Source of the DNA: Marinobacter sp. DY40_1A1
GTDB taxonomy: Bacteria > Pseudomonadota > Gammaproteobacteria > Pseudomonadales > Oleiphilaceae
Reading direction: 5' to 3'
Assembly: GCF_016597815.1 (NCBI RefSeq)
Contig: NZ_VCHA01000001.1
Location: 930,001-994,000 of the forward strand
Length of the DNA: 64,000 nt
Positions 35,584 to 46,754 of this stretch are shown here, one piece after another (the stretch's first letter is position 1; each line of letters starts with the position of its first letter). Both the position numbers and the translations under genes were made by a program. The notes beneath the pieces are model-generated. The model worked only from the letters and a program-made list of their open reading frames with translations, did no database searches and was not told where the DNA came from.

Positions 35584-36548
35584 ATCGGTAACTCCCGCAG
35601 TTCAAGAGAGCTGCGGCCGGCATTCCACATGCGCTGGAAGTTTTCAGACAACAACCTGACACGCCCGCTGTCTGCGAAGCTGGCGAACCCGGAAGGTCGG
35701 ATAAAGTCATGTCGGTAAACCACGCCTTCACGATCTGCGAGAAGAAATGGCTGGTCTTCATAAGGGTAGTCGCTGTTGATCAACCTGAGGTCAATTCGGC
35801 TGGGTAATCGCCGCATTAGTTCGACCAATTGATGACGGCGCTTTATCAGCGGTTGATCATCATGAATCAACAGGCGGATTTCGCTCAGCCGGTGGCGGCG
35901 AGCGAGGTCAGAGACCAGTTCCCGGAACCTGCCGCGATCATAAAGTTCGTGATCCAGTATGCGGTCGTACAGCCACAGTCGCTGGCTCGTCTGTCCTACC
36001 ACCGAATCCATCAGTTCCAGCAGACCGCTTTCGCTTTCATAAAGCCAGGATTGTGGGTCTTTGCCCAGTTGCAGAGGTGTAAGCCTTCCGGAGCCTGCCT
36101 GCGCTGCAAGCAGGGTCGGGGCCAGGCAGCGCATATCCAGATGAGGGATGCCGGCATCGTCGTATGGTTCGGAGCATACATGGAAGCCGGCCCGCTCATA
36201 AAATGCAATGGCGTGCTGCTGGGCTGAGAGCTTTAGCTCCTGGTATTGCCCGGCAGATTCAGCGATCAGGTGCCGAAGCAGAGCTTCACCGATTCCCTGG
36301 CCACGGAACGCGGGTAGTATGGCCATACGTCCTATATGACCGGTTTCGTCCATGGTCGAAAACAGTCGGGCCACGCCAACCGGTGTATTGTCAGGAAGTA
36401 CCGCGAGAAAATGATCGGCAATTTCGTCGGTGTCGTCCCACTCCAGTTCAGGTGGCACCTTTTGTTCTTCAACAAAGACTTTCTGGCGAATGTCCCGTAT
36501 ATGCCCCGGGGCAAGTTGCCAGCTGTATTTTCGAATCCGAACGGTCAT
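35580..36548 (-). CDS. GNAT acetyltransferase fused to a second domain
   Basis: 322-aa two-part protein. Residues 1-145 are a GNAT N-acetyltransferase: RQKVFVEEQKVPPELEWD, acetyl-CoA loop MAILPAFRGQGIGEALLRHL, and AIAFYERAGFHV. Residues 170-322 form a separate domain with YDRGRFRELVSDLARRHRLSEIRLLIHD, resembling the phospholipase D-like or DUF7931 type, without an HKD motif that I can see. The substrate is unknown. It lies 4 bases after roxA and probably belongs to the same transcript. Confidence 0.82.
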   Translation of the reverse strand: MTVRIRKYSWQLAPGHIRDIRQKVFVEEQKVPPELEWDDTDEIADHFLAVLPDNTPVGVARLFSTMDETGHIGRMAILPAFRGQGIGEALLRHLIAESAGQYQELKLSAQQHAIAFYERAGFHVCSEPYDDAGIPHLDMRCLAPTLLAAQAGSGRLTPLQLGKDPQSWLYESESGLLELMDSVVGQTSQRLWLYDRILDHELYDRGRFRELVSDLARRHRLSEIRLLIHDDQPLIKRRHQLVELMRRLPSRIDLRLINSDYPYEDQPFLLADREGVVYRHDFIRPSGFASFADSGRVRLLSENFQRMWNAGRSSLELRELPI

Positions 36549-36552
36549 GGCA

Positions 36553-37704
36553 TCACTCGAAATACACAGAGCCCTGATTATAGAGGTTTGTCAGTAACCC
36601 GAGCAGGGCAGGGTCGCCAGCGAACTGCTTCAGCGCACTCATATCAATGCGTGCTCCTGCACACAGCAGGGGCGCCAGAGGGCGCGCATCACCCTTGAGG
36701 AGAAACTGTTCGCCGTCTGCAAACAGGGCCGTTTCGTCGCTTTCTTCATGGTACGCAAAACGGGAACCTTCGTTCCAGCGCAATTGCTCACCCGCACGGA
36801 TAGCTTCGGCGATGTCTTCGTCTGCAACGGGCTCCTCCGCAGGCACCACCACATCCATGTTTTTGGGCGCGGTGGCGTACTGGCCAAACCATAAAGCCAA
36901 CTGGCGCTTGTCGTCCAGTTTCTCTCTGAGCAGGGCCTGCAAGCGGTCGATAACACCAGGCTCGATGGTGCCGGGGTTCTCCTGAACTTGCAGATCCGGG
37001 TCATTCATGTGGGCATCAGCCCCCGGCTGGTTGCACAGAAAGTCAGTGAATCCGGTAAGCAGGTCGTCAACAGTGGGTGCGCGAAAGCCCACTGACAAAG
37101 TGATGCAATCATCTTCGGCTACGCCGTGATGACCTATGCCTGGCGGCAGGTACAGCATGTCGCCAGGCTCAAGGGTTACGGTTTCTTCGCCTTCCCAGCT
37201 GCTGAGTATGCGCAGGGGAGTGCCTTCTACCCGGGGTGAGGTCTGATCGCAGCGGCCACCGAAGGTCCAGCGGCGGTGCCCCTGTGCCTGCAGCAGGAAT
37301 ACATCATACTGATCGTAGTGAGGCCCTACGCTGCCGCCTTTGGGCGCGTAGCTGGCCATAATGTCGTCCAGGCGCCAGTTAGGCACAAAACGAAAATGCT
37401 CGAGCAGATCTGCGATCTCGGGAACCCAGTGGTCCAGGCCCTGCACCAGCAGTGTCCAGTCCTGCGCAGGCAGTTTACTGAAGTGGTCTTCCGGGAAGGG
37501 ACCGTTTTGCAGTTGCCAGGGCTTGCCGTTATCGTTTTCGATAATGATGCGGGATTCTACGCCTTCCTCGCAGGCAAGGCCGGCGAGTTCGTTGGCGTCA
37601 ACGGGGCATTGGAAGCCGGGAAATGCCTGGCGGATGACCAGAGGCTTTTTCTGCCAGTAGTCCCTCAGAAATTCCGAAGGCGAAAGTCCGCCAAGCATAT
37701 CCAT
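36553..37704 (-). CDS. roxA: 50S ribosomal protein L16 arginine hydroxylase (cupin)
   Basis: 2-oxoglutarate/iron oxygenase of 383 aa that hydroxylates an arginine of ribosomal protein L16. The jelly-roll core (about 90-230) has iron ligands in GPHYDQYDVF and GIGHHGVAED. The start FLRDYWQKKPLVIRQAFP is the family signature, and a winged-helix C-terminal domain follows. The ATG at 37704 has GAGGAAAC upstream; the frame extends 15 codons further without support. It follows purB after 16 bases. RoxA (YcfD) lies near purB in E. coli as well. Confidence 0.92.
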   Translation of the reverse strand: MDMLGGLSPSEFLRDYWQKKPLVIRQAFPGFQCPVDANELAGLACEEGVESRIIIENDNGKPWQLQNGPFPEDHFSKLPAQDWTLLVQGLDHWVPEIADLLEHFRFVPNWRLDDIMASYAPKGGSVGPHYDQYDVFLLQAQGHRRWTFGGRCDQTSPRVEGTPLRILSSWEGEETVTLEPGDMLYLPPGIGHHGVAEDDCITLSVGFRAPTVDDLLTGFTDFLCNQPGADAHMNDPDLQVQENPGTIEPGVIDRLQALLREKLDDKRQLALWFGQYATAPKNMDVVVPAEEPVADEDIAEAIRAGEQLRWNEGSRFAYHEESDETALFADGEQFLLKGDARPLAPLLCAGARIDMSALKQFAGDPALLGLLTNLYNQGSVYFE

Positions 37705-37720
37705 GGTGTGTTTCCTCAAG

Positions 37721-39106
<1,386 letters not shown>

Positions 39107-39178
39107 TCAAAGAATCGGTTCAGAAAAAAGGGATAGGCCATAATACACCAGCATGGCGGGTGAATCAGTGGCAACAGA

Positions 39179-39823
39179 TCAGTTATCGAACGAGCGGTTC
39201 GCTTTCTCGGTGAGTTCTCGCGCATGTTGAATCACCTTGCGGCGTGACAAAACCAGTTGCCATCGACGTCCGCCGGATTGCCTCCACAGTACCGCTGATC
39301 GGATACCTGCCAGCAGAAGTGCCCGTACTTTGGCGGCATTCTCATCTCTCTGCAGGATTGAGGGGTTGCCGCTTACCTGAATACGCAGGCTGAAGGTGCT
39401 GATGGTGTCTGTGTAAATGGAGGCCAGGTTGCTGATCAGATTCGAATGCACATAGCCAAAGTGGCTGGCGGTGTGCCTGGCTTGATTAATCCGGCTGCCA
39501 ATCACTTCCAGCATATCTTTGTCGCGGTTGAGCTTGGATTCCAGGTGAATAAGGTTCAGTACGTAGCGCAGCACCTCAATGTCTTGCTGCTTCTTCTGTT
39601 CGCCCATAACGGTAGATAGCGTCACCAACCCCTCACGTACATCGGCCAGTTCGCCGCCGTAAACATCGAGGGTGCTGGCGGGGTCGGTCGCAAACAGCGA
39701 CCGCAGGCAGGTTTCCAGACTGTCTGTGTTGCAGGTGCCGTTATTAGCAATTTGCTGAACCAGGTTGGCAGCTTGGAATACGCCCGCCAATGCAAGGGTT
39801 TGGTCGTGGAGCGACCGGCTCAT
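39179..39823 (-). CDS. hflD: High-frequency lysogenisation protein HflD homologue
   Basis: 214-aa peripheral membrane protein. [22 protein letters not shown] at the start and [26 protein letters not shown] near the end are HflD hallmarks. In E. coli it binds the phage CII protein; the housekeeping role is unclear. Its start overlaps the mnmA stop by 4 bases, the same order as in E. coli, where it sits between mnmA and purB. Confidence 0.92.
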   Translation of the reverse strand: MSRSLHDQTLALAGVFQAANLVQQIANNGTCNTDSLETCLRSLFATDPASTLDVYGGELADVREGLVTLSTVMGEQKKQQDIEVLRYVLNLIHLESKLNRDKDMLEVIGSRINQARHTASHFGYVHSNLISNLASIYTDTISTFSLRIQVSGNPSILQRDENAAKVRALLLAGIRSAVLWRQSGGRRWQLVLSRRKVIQHARELTEKANRSFDN

Positions 39824-41004
39824 GGGTGTGAACCCTGTAAAAGCTGTGTGGGCACAATGCGGTCTGGCAGAGCTTCACCGTCACGCCAGGTTTCGGTTAT
39901 TACACCGCCTCCAAGACAAATGTCACCGTCATAGAAAACCACGGATTGCCCGGGTGTCACCGCTCTTTGGGCGTCATCAAAAACAACTTGAACACCACCA
40001 TCAATAACCGTGACTTCACAGGCCTGATCCGGTTGGCGATAGCGAGTTTTCGCCATGCAGCGGAAAGTGCTTGCCGGGGGAGCACCTGCAACCCAGTCAA
40101 TTGGGTCTGATAACAGGCCACGGGAGAAAAGAAGCGGGTGGTGCTTGCCTTGCACCGCAAGCAGTACATTGCGATTCAAATCTTTGCCGGCCACATACCA
40201 AGGCTCATCATTAAAATCGCTCAGGCCGCCAATACCAAGACCCTGGCGCTGGCCAATAGTGTGGTACATCAGGCCTTGGTGTCGGCCGATTGTTATACCA
40301 TCCGGAGTTTCGATATCTCCCGGTTGTGCTGGCAAATACTGCTTTAGAAAGTCGGTAAATTTGCGCTCGCCAATGAAGCAGATACCGGTGGAATCTTTTT
40401 TGTCGTGGGTGATGAACCCTTGTTCCTCAGCTATGCGCCGCACCTCAGGTTTTTCCAGTTCACCCACAGGGAACAGGGTGCGGGCGATTCGGTCACCAGA
40501 AACGGCATGCAGGAAGTAGCTTTGGTCCTTGTTGCCGTCCAGGCCCTTCAGCAAATGGGCTTTGCCTGAGCCGTCTGAAAGCGGGCGCTGGCGGGTGTAG
40601 TGCCCGGTGGCAATATAGTCAGCACCCAGGGTGATGGCGTAGTCGAGAAATGCCCGAAACTTAACCTCTTTGTTGCAAAGGATATCCGGGTTAGGGGTGC
40701 GGCCTGCTTTGTATTCAGACAGGAAATGTTCGAAAACACGATCCCAGTATTCAGCGGCAAAACTCGCAGTATGGAGTTTGATTCCGATCGCATCGGCCAC
40801 CGCTTGAGCATCGGCCAGATCGGTCATGGCGGTACAGTATTCCGTCCCGTCGTCTTCGTCCCAGTTCTTCATGAACAGGCCTTCGACCTGATAGCCCTGA
40901 TCCTTGAGCAACCAGGCGGCAACCGATGAGTCGACACCGCCGGACATGCCAACGATGACGTGGGTTTTCTCGAGGGGCTTGGCTTCGAATGATGGATTTG
41001 TCAT
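39820..41004 (-). CDS. mnmA: tRNA-specific 2-thiouridylase MnmA
   Basis: Makes 2-thiouridine at wobble position 34 of tRNAs for Lys, Glu and Gln. 394 aa: PP-loop [15 protein letters not shown], nucleophilic Cys in [12 protein letters not shown], persulfide Cys in [12 protein letters not shown], and the C-terminal beta-barrels. The ATG at 41004 is used; an in-frame GTG lies 15 bases upstream. It receives sulfur through the Tus relay, and a tusA-like gene lies at 23253. Confidence 0.96.
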   Translation of the reverse strand: MTNPSFEAKPLEKTHVIVGMSGGVDSSVAAWLLKDQGYQVEGLFMKNWDEDDGTEYCTAMTDLADAQAVADAIGIKLHTASFAAEYWDRVFEHFLSEYKAGRTPNPDILCNKEVKFRAFLDYAITLGADYIATGHYTRQRPLSDGSGKAHLLKGLDGNKDQSYFLHAVSGDRIARTLFPVGELEKPEVRRIAEEQGFITHDKKDSTGICFIGERKFTDFLKQYLPAQPGDIETPDGITIGRHQGLMYHTIGQRQGLGIGGLSDFNDEPWYVAGKDLNRNVLLAVQGKHHPLLFSRGLLSDPIDWVAGAPPASTFRCMAKTRYRQPDQACEVTVIDGGVQVVFDDAQRAVTPGQSVVFYDGDICLGGGVITETWRDGEALPDRIVPTQLLQGSHP

Positions 41005-41055
41005 GACAACTCTGCGCACCGGTGCAAAACGCGGTAGTTTATCATTTTGTGCCGG

Positions 41056-41505
41056 TTACGTCTGCGAGTCTGCAATGACATCCAGTGGAAAACAGCGACC
41101 TTTTCGGTAATCCTCTATGCTTTTGATTACCAGCGGGCTGCGAAGTTTGTCTCCCAGTTGCCGGATGTCCTCCAGCGATAGCCAGTGGGCCGCAATAATA
41201 CCGGTGTCGAGCTCATCGGTTACCTGTTTGCGAGCCTTGCCAATAAAGCAGAAACGGTAGTAGGTCACTCCGTTAGCAGGTGCCTTATAGGTGTACAGCC
41301 CCAGGAAGTGCTCTGGCTCAATGTCCCAGCCGGTTTCTTCCAGTGCTTCCCGGCGCACCGCATCAAGAATTGCTTCATCTTCTTCAACATGGCCAGCCGG
41401 CTGATTGAATACCACCTTGCCGCTGCTGCGCTCTTCAACCATCAGGAAACGGCCGTGAGCGTCTTCAACAACCACTGCGACGGTGGCGTGTGGAGTCCAG
41501 GTCAT
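41056..41505 (-). CDS. nudJ: Nudix hydrolase NudJ
   Basis: 149-aa pyrophosphohydrolase acting in E. coli on thiamine pyrophosphates and nucleotides. The Nudix box [23 protein letters not shown] spans about 36-58, although only its key residues (Gly, Glu, Arg-Glu, Glu-Glu-x-Gly) define it. The start [15 protein letters not shown] fits NudJ. Its ATGA overlaps the rluE stop. Gene order rluE-nudJ-mnmA-hflD-purB equals that of E. coli and decides the name. Confidence 0.92.
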   Translation of the reverse strand: MTWTPHATVAVVVEDAHGRFLMVEERSSGKVVFNQPAGHVEEDEAILDAVRREALEETGWDIEPEHFLGLYTYKAPANGVTYYRFCFIGKARKQVTDELDTGIIAAHWLSLEDIRQLGDKLRSPLVIKSIEDYRKGRCFPLDVIADSQT

Positions 41506-42140
41506 GAGCTTCGTCCTCTCCTTGGCGACGTGGCGGAACGTTTGTGTGTCGAGCGCTTCCCGGGGCGTGAGGGCGTAGGCAGATTGATGGGTATTTTCCG
41601 GTATTTTCCCGGCTCGAGCCCATCCAGCGTCCAATCACCAATACGATAGCGGATCAGTCGCAATGTTGGAAACCCGACAGCAGCGGTCATGCGCCGCACC
41701 TGTCTGTTACGCCCTTCGGTTATGGTCAGCTCAAGCCAACTGGTAGGTATCGTATCGCGGCGGCGCACTGGTGGGGTTCTGGGCCAAATCTCAGGCTCCG
41801 ATATTATTCGTGCTTTTGCTGGCCTGGTGGGGCCATCTTTGAGCATCATCCCTGCTGTTAGCTTGTCTAATGCGCTTGTAGAAAGGTTGCCCTCAACCTG
41901 AACCCAGTAGGTTTTAGGCATATTTTGCCCAGGTGATGCAATTCGATGCTGGAGGGCACCATCACTGGTGAGAAGTAAAAGCCCCTCAGAATCGTAGTCC
42001 AGTCGGCCGGCAGGGTAGATGTCCGGGATGCGAATCCAGTCGGCCAAGGTGGCCCGTGAGGTTTGCTCGTTACCCGCAGGCTCATCCGTAAACTGACAGA
42101 GAACCTGAAAGGGCTTGTTAAAGAGAATGAGGTCGGCCAC
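41502..42140 (-). CDS. rluE: 23S rRNA pseudouridine synthase RluE
   Basis: Modifies U2457 of 23S rRNA. 212 aa of the RsuA/RluB/RluE type: catalytic Asp in [19 protein letters not shown], and [24 protein letters not shown]. It lacks the N-terminal S4 domain, as RluE does. The C-terminus is basic and Ser/Arg-rich (about 190-212). It is the first gene of the minus-strand block running to the GNAT gene. Confidence 0.93.
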   Translation of the reverse strand: MADLILFNKPFQVLCQFTDEPAGNEQTSRATLADWIRIPDIYPAGRLDYDSEGLLLLTSDGALQHRIASPGQNMPKTYWVQVEGNLSTSALDKLTAGMMLKDGPTRPAKARIISEPEIWPRTPPVRRRDTIPTSWLELTITEGRNRQVRRMTAAVGFPTLRLIRYRIGDWTLDGLEPGKYRKIPINLPTPSRPGKRSTHKRSATSPRRGRSS

Positions 42141-42311
42141 AGAGGACTCTCCCGGGCAAGAAAATGAGATCAGGGGGAAAGGTTACGGAGAAAAAACAGA
42201 GTTTGAAAGCGCAAGACATGCAGAATGCCTTACGCACGGCCAGTCAGGAGCCCGCCGGAGTGCTCCGGCAGGAGAGGGCTCACTGGGTGTGCAGCTTGCC
42301 AGGTAGGTATT

Positions 42312-42605
42312 TCAGCCGTTCACAGCGCGTGAAGGGTAGTCCCCACTGTTATCCGCTGTGGTGTCCGTGGTGAGCCCCGTTGTGTCTGTGGCATTGGGCT
42401 GGTCGTCAGGCACTATATTGATGGCATGCACGCCCTTGTCGCTGGGCTTCTTCTCGAAACTGACAGCCTGGCCTGCTTTGAGTGTTTTATATCCGTCTAT
42501 CTGGACGGATGAAAAGTGGGCAAACAGGTCGTCACTGCAACCATCCTCAATGATGAAACCGTACCCTTTGGCATTGTTGAACCACTTTACCTTGCCTCTT
42601 GGCAT
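42312..42605 (-). CDS. cspD: Cold-shock-domain protein CspD
   Basis: 97-aa nucleic-acid-binding protein. The cold-shock domain (residues 1-67) has RNP1 KGYGFI and an RNP2 LFAHFS. The acidic, Thr/Asp-rich tail (68-97) is unlike the short CspA form. Divergence from clpS-clpA is the arrangement of cspD in E. coli, where it inhibits replication in stationary phase. The ATG follows GGGGAG. Confidence 0.88.
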   Translation of the reverse strand: MPRGKVKWFNNAKGYGFIIEDGCSDDLFAHFSSVQIDGYKTLKAGQAVSFEKKPSDKGVHAINIVPDDQPNATDTTGLTTDTTADNSGDYPSRAVNG

Positions 42606-42925
42606 GATGAACTCCCCTGTTCTTTTACTGTCACTTGTTGTTGTTGGCTTTTAAAACCGGCTCTGAGTCTTTTTTGCCAGTTTCATCTATATGATGCTGT
42701 TACATGAACCGCTCATTTATTTACATTATTTAACACTGTAGGTTAACTGTCGACCAAACCCGGGGTCGAGTCAATAGCTTGTATTGCGGTATTGTGTGGT
42801 TGAACGCAGTCCGGAAGCGGTATCATGTTCGTATTGTTAATTATCTCACGCTCGAGTTTGGATCTGACTTGAAAACCCGAGGCCAGGCAACCACATTGAT
42901 GAAGGATACCGATAACCGGTAAAGA
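42606..42925. promoter_or_regulatory. Intergenic region between cspD and clpS
   Basis: 320 bases without a gene, separating two divergent genes. The cspD side (42606-42740) is AT-rich and would make a long leader for cspD, as is common in cold-shock genes. On the clpS side TTGAAC (42800-42805) and TATCAT (42821-42826) look like promoter elements but are only 15 bases apart. No RNA gene or repeat was recognised. Confidence 0.35.
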
Positions 42926-43288
42926 ATGATGCGGACTATCGAAAATTCTCTACTAGTATTAAACCAGCGGGAGGAAGAACTGCCAGGGCGTCATGATGAG
43001 CTCAGCGTTGCTCCCGAAAAGCCTGCACTGAAGCGTCCGGCACAATATAAGGTGATGCTTCTGAACGACGATTACACACCCATGGATTTTGTTGTGGATG
43101 TGTTGATGACCTTCTTCGGTATGAATGAAGAAAAGGCGACACAGGTGATGCTGCTCGTCCATACGCAGGGAAAGGCAGTATGCGGGGTTTATACCCGAGA
43201 CATCGCGGAAACAAAGGCGGCACAGGTGAACCAGTATTCCTCTGAATGCGAACATCCGCTCCTTTGCGAGATTGAATGTGCAGACTGA
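42926..43288 (+). CDS. clpS: ATP-dependent Clp protease adaptor ClpS
   Basis: 120-aa N-recognin that delivers proteins with destabilising N-termini to ClpAP. The core (about 40-118) shows [20 protein letters not shown], with the Asn-Asp pair that binds the substrate alpha-amino group, and [20 protein letters not shown]. The N-terminal 35 residues are flexible. ATG ATG at the start leaves a one-codon ambiguity. clpA follows after 18 bases. Confidence 0.96.
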   Translation: MMRTIENSLLVLNQREEELPGRHDELSVAPEKPALKRPAQYKVMLLNDDYTPMDFVVDVLMTFFGMNEEKATQVMLLVHTQGKAVCGVYTRDIAETKAAQVNQYSSECEHPLLCEIECAD

Positions 43289-43306
43289 TAGACTTTGGGG
43301 TGGCCC

Positions 43307-45577
43307 ATGCTGAGCAAAGATCTTGAAATTACGCTGAATTCGGCCTTTAAAAGTGCCCGCGACAAGCGCCACGAGTTCATGACCGTAGAGCATTTATTGT
43401 TGGCTCTGCTGGAGAATGAATCTGCAGTGGGTGTTCTCAAAGCCTGTGGTGCAGACCTCAAGCAGCTTCATGATGAGCTGGTTGAATTTGTGGATTCCAC
43501 AACACCATTGATTCCAGGTAGCGATGACGAGCGCGAGACCCAGCCAACACTAGGGTTTCAGCGAGTATTGCAACGCGCCGTATTTCATGTGCAATCCTCT
43601 GGTAAAAAAGAGGTTACCGGTGCGAATGTTCTGGTCGCCATTTTCAGTGAGCAGGAAAGCCAGGCTGTGTATGTGCTCAAGAAACAGAGCGTTGCACGCA
43701 TCGATGTCGTCAATTTTGTATCCCACGGAATATCCCGTGTTCAGGGGGCTGAAGATCAGGATGGCACTGAGCAGGCCTCACTTGAGGATTCCGGCGAAGA
43801 GGGTGGGCAATCCAAGCCTCTGGAAACATACGCTACCAACCTGAATGAACAAGCTCGCCAAGGGCGGATTGATCCGTTGATCGGCCGCGAGCACGAGGTT
43901 GAGCGCGTGGTGCAGATTCTGGTGCGCCGTCGCAAGAATAACCCGTTGCTGGTGGGTGAGGCCGGTGTAGGCAAGACCGCCATCGCAGAAGGACTTGCCA
44001 AGCGCATCGTCGATGGCCAAGTACCGGATATCATTTCTGATGGTGTCGTGTATTCGCTGGATCTTGGTGCACTCTTGGCAGGAACCAAGTATCGCGGCGA
44101 TTTCGAGAAACGTTTGAAAGCACTGCTGGCGGAGCTGAAGAAACAAAAGCACGCGATTTTGTTTATCGACGAAATCCACACGATCATCGGCGCTGGATCG
44201 GCGTCTGGTGGGGTGATGGACGCATCGAATCTGCTCAAGCCCATGCTGAGTTCGGGTGAAATTCGTTGTATTGGTTCCACCACGTATCAGGAATTCCGTG
44301 GCATTTTCGAGAAAGACAGTGCACTGGCCCGTCGCTTCCAGAAAATCGATGTGAATGAGCCAAGCGTTGAGGATACTTACCAGATTCTCAAAGGGCTCAA
44401 GTCGAATTTTGAAAAGCACCATGATCTTAAATATACAGATCAGGCACTGCGCGTTGCTGCAGAGTTGGCAGATCGTTACATCACGGATCGTCACCTGCCG
44501 GACAAGGCTATTGATGTGATTGATGAAGCGGGTGCGCGTCAGCGATTGATGTCAGAAGACAAACGCCAGAAGACCATCGATGTTGCAGAGATCGAAGAGG
44601 TGGTTGCCAAGATCGCCCGCATTCCGCCCAAAAACGTGTCCACCAGTGACAAGGATCTGCTGCGCAATCTGGAGCGTGATCTCAAGATGGTGGTGTTCGG
44701 GCAGGATCCAGCTATTGAATCACTGACCATGGCAATCAAGCTGGCTCGTGCCGGTTTGAAAGCACCAGAGAAACCACAGGGTTCCTTCCTGTTTGCCGGC
44801 CCGACAGGTGTTGGTAAAACAGAGGTAACCAAGCAGCTTGCAAAAGCCCTTGGAGTTGAGCTGGTTCGGTTTGATATGTCCGAGTATATGGAGCGTCATA
44901 CGGTCTCTCGTCTGATTGGTGCTCCACCAGGCTATGTAGGCTATGACCAGGGTGGGCTGTTAACAGAAGCTGTTAATAAACATCCACACTGTGTTCTGTT
45001 GCTGGACGAAATCGAAAAGGCGCACCCTGAAGTCTTCAATCTGCTGCTGCAGGTTATGGACCACGGTACCTTGACCGATAACAACGGACGCAAGGCTGAC
45101 TTCCGCCACGTAATTCTCGTGATGACCACCAACGCCGGAGCTGAAAGCATGGCTCGCCGCTCCATGGGCTTTAGTGAGCAAGACCACAGCAGTGATGGCA
45201 TGGAAATTATCGGCAAGACCTTCACGCCGGAATTCCGCAACCGTCTGGATAGCATTATCCAGTTTGGCGACTTGCAGAGGGATACCATTACCCACGTTGT
45301 GGACAAGTTCCTCACCGAGTTGCAGGCGCAGCTGGATGAAAAGCATGTGGTTCTGCATGTGGATGATGCGGCCAAGTTGTGGCTTGCAGATAAGGGTTAT
45401 GACGTCACTATGGGTGCACGCCCCATGGCGCGGTTGATTCAGGACAAGATCAAGCGCCCACTTGCTGAGCAGATACTGTTCGGCAGGCTGTCCGAGAAGG
45501 GCGGGGATGTGTTTATCCACCTCAAGGATGATGAGCTGGTGTTCGACTATGAGGATGAGCCTGCAGAAGCCGTCTGA
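43307..45577 (+). CDS. clpA: Clp protease ATP-binding subunit ClpA
   Basis: AAA+ unfoldase of 756 aa working with ClpP. Clp N domain (1-140), first ATPase with GEAGVGKTAIAEGLA and FIDEIHTIIGAG, second ATPase with GPTGVGKTEVTKQLA and LLLDEIEKAH, and the C-terminal D2-small domain. A Gly-loop for ClpP docking is expected near residue 610. The ATG at 43307 has GGGGTGG upstream. It is co-transcribed with clpS and ends at a strong terminator. Confidence 0.97.
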   Translation: MLSKDLEITLNSAFKSARDKRHEFMTVEHLLLALLENESAVGVLKACGADLKQLHDELVEFVDSTTPLIPGSDDERETQPTLGFQRVLQRAVFHVQSSGKKEVTGANVLVAIFSEQESQAVYVLKKQSVARIDVVNFVSHGISRVQGAEDQDGTEQASLEDSGEEGGQSKPLETYATNLNEQARQGRIDPLIGREHEVERVVQILVRRRKNNPLLVGEAGVGKTAIAEGLAKRIVDGQVPDIISDGVVYSLDLGALLAGTKYRGDFEKRLKALLAELKKQKHAILFIDEIHTIIGAGSASGGVMDASNLLKPMLSSGEIRCIGSTTYQEFRGIFEKDSALARRFQKIDVNEPSVEDTYQILKGLKSNFEKHHDLKYTDQALRVAAELADRYITDRHLPDKAIDVIDEAGARQRLMSEDKRQKTIDVAEIEEVVAKIARIPPKNVSTSDKDLLRNLERDLKMVVFGQDPAIESLTMAIKLARAGLKAPEKPQGSFLFAGPTGVGKTEVTKQLAKALGVELVRFDMSEYMERHTVSRLIGAPPGYVGYDQGGLLTEAVNKHPHCVLLLDEIEKAHPEVFNLLLQVMDHGTLTDNNGRKADFRHVILVMTTNAGAESMARRSMGFSEQDHSSDGMEIIGKTFTPEFRNRLDSIIQFGDLQRDTITHVVDKFLTELQAQLDEKHVVLHVDDAAKLWLADKGYDVTMGARPMARLIQDKIKRPLAEQILFGRLSEKGGDVFIHLKDDELVFDYEDEPAEAV

Positions 45578-45612
45578 GACGGCTGGCAGGCCAGCCACGC
45601 AAAGGCACTAAC

Positions 45613-45645
45613 AAAAAACCGCTGCAGTGATGCAGCGGTTTTTTT
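45613..45645. terminator. Bidirectional intrinsic terminator between clpA and infA
   Basis: CCGCTGCA-GTGA-TGCAGCGG forms a perfect 8-base-pair stem with a tetraloop, flanked by AAAAAA before and TTTTTTT after. It would stop clpA transcripts on the plus strand and infA transcripts on the minus strand, the two genes being convergent. Confidence 0.93.
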
Positions 45646-45670
45646 GTGCTTCTTCGATGTCGCCGTTCTT

Positions 45671-45889
45671 TTAACGGGCGCGATACACAATCCGGCCTTT
45701 GCTCAGGTCGTAAGGTGTAAGTTCAACCTTGACCTTGTCGCCTGTCAGGATGCGGATGTAGTTTTTACGCATCTTGCCAGAGATGTGAGCGGTGACAACA
45801 TGGCCGTTGCTCAATTCGACCCGGAACATAGTGTTTGGAAGGGTGTCAAGAATAACACCTTCCATTTCAACGACATCTGACTTCGCCAT
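45671..45889 (-). CDS. infA: Translation initiation factor IF-1
   Basis: 72-aa OB-fold protein binding the 30S A site during initiation. The whole sequence ([41 protein letters not shown]) is the standard IF-1 sequence. The ATG follows AGAGG. It sits alone between clpA and bpt, an arrangement also found in E. coli near aat. Confidence 0.98.
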   Translation of the reverse strand: MAKSDVVEMEGVILDTLPNTMFRVELSNGHVVTAHISGKMRKNYIRILTGDKVKVELTPYDLSKGRIVYRAR

Positions 45890-46002
45890 TCAGTAGAAAC
45901 CTCTATTGGGAAAACTTTCCGTAATTTTAAATTGCGCAATTCTGCCTGATTTGTAGCCGTTTGGCAAAGTGCGTTCATGAATGCCGGCAAATAAAGGTGC
46001 TT

Positions 46003-46024
46003 ATTACCGGTTTATATCGGTAAT
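46003..46024 (-). terminator. Weak hairpin after bpt
   Basis: ATTACCG and CGGTAAT pair over 7 bases around an 8-base AT-rich loop, 16 bases past the bpt stop on the minus strand, followed by a loose T-containing stretch. Termination is possible but weak. The rest of 45890-46040 shows no gene. Confidence 0.3.
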
Positions 46025-46040
46025 TACGTGCCATACGCTG

Positions 46041-46754
46041 CTATTCGGTTGTCAGGACACGCCACTGGCCATCATGGAGCGCCTCCATGGGCTTGAACCG
46101 CGTTTTATAACTCATCTTGTTGCACTGTTTTATCCAGTATCCAAGATAAAGGTGAGGCTGTTTACGCCTTTTAGTCTCTTCAATTTGCCAGAGAACAGCA
46201 AAGGTGCCCAGACTGCGGCTCTCCTGAGTTGGATCGAATACGGTGTAGATTGCCGAGAGCCCATCATCAAGAACATCGATTGCTGCCAGAGCCACCAGTT
46301 CTCCGTCTTTACGCATTTCAAGGAACCAGGAATCAGAGGTGCCTTCTACCAGAAAGGAAATAAACTGTTCCCTGGAGGGTGGGTACATGTCACCGTCTTT
46401 GTGGCGAAGTTCGACATAGTTGGCATAGAGCCGATAGTAGCTTTCAGTGAAGGCGGCAGGCACCAGAGTGCATTCCAGGTCACTGTTTTTTTTCATGACC
46501 CGGCGCTGGTTGCGATCCGGCTGAAAGTGATTTACGTTCACTCGCACCGGGATGCATGCGTTGCATGCTTCACAGTGGGGGCGATAATAATGTGTGCCGC
46601 TCCGCCGAAAGCCCAGCGCGGTCAGTTGGCTGTAGAGCTTTTTGTCGATGTGGGCGCGCGGGTCAACAAACATGGTTGTCGCTTCGCGATCAGGAAGATA
46701 GCTGCAGTCGTGGGCTGGTGTTGCATAGAACACCAGAGTTCTCAGACTACTCAT
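46041..46754 (-). CDS. bpt: Aspartate/glutamate leucyltransferase (arginyltransferase family) Bpt
   Basis: Attaches leucine from Leu-tRNA to proteins starting with Asp or Glu, making them ClpS substrates. 237 aa of the ATE1 fold: CSYLPDREATTMFVDP, a Cys motif in HCEACNACIPVRV, and YLGYWIKQCNKMSYK. The bacterial form is named Bpt. It starts immediately after the aat stop (adjacent bases), so the two transferases are co-translated. Confidence 0.94.
   Translation of the reverse strand: MSSLRTLVFYATPAHDCSYLPDREATTMFVDPRAHIDKKLYSQLTALGFRRSGTHYYRPHCEACNACIPVRVNVNHFQPDRNQRRVMKKNSDLECTLVPAAFTESYYRLYANYVELRHKDGDMYPPSREQFISFLVEGTSDSWFLEMRKDGELVALAAIDVLDDGLSAIYTVFDPTQESRSLGTFAVLWQIEETKRRKQPHLYLGYWIKQCNKMSYKTRFKPMEALHDGQWRVLTTE

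Noticed and set aside
42254..42269. GCCGGAG-TG-CTCCGGC hairpin downstream of cspD
   Set aside because: Perfect 7-base-pair stem, but the 2-base loop is too short and no T-run follows on either strand.
43778..45598. Two long open frames opposite clpA (43778-44494 and 44960-45598)
   Set aside because: Antisense shadows of a strongly conserved gene; composition unlike a real protein.
45890..46040. Possible tRNA near infA, as in some relatives
   Set aside because: No cloverleaf, T-loop sequence or CCA end could be found.
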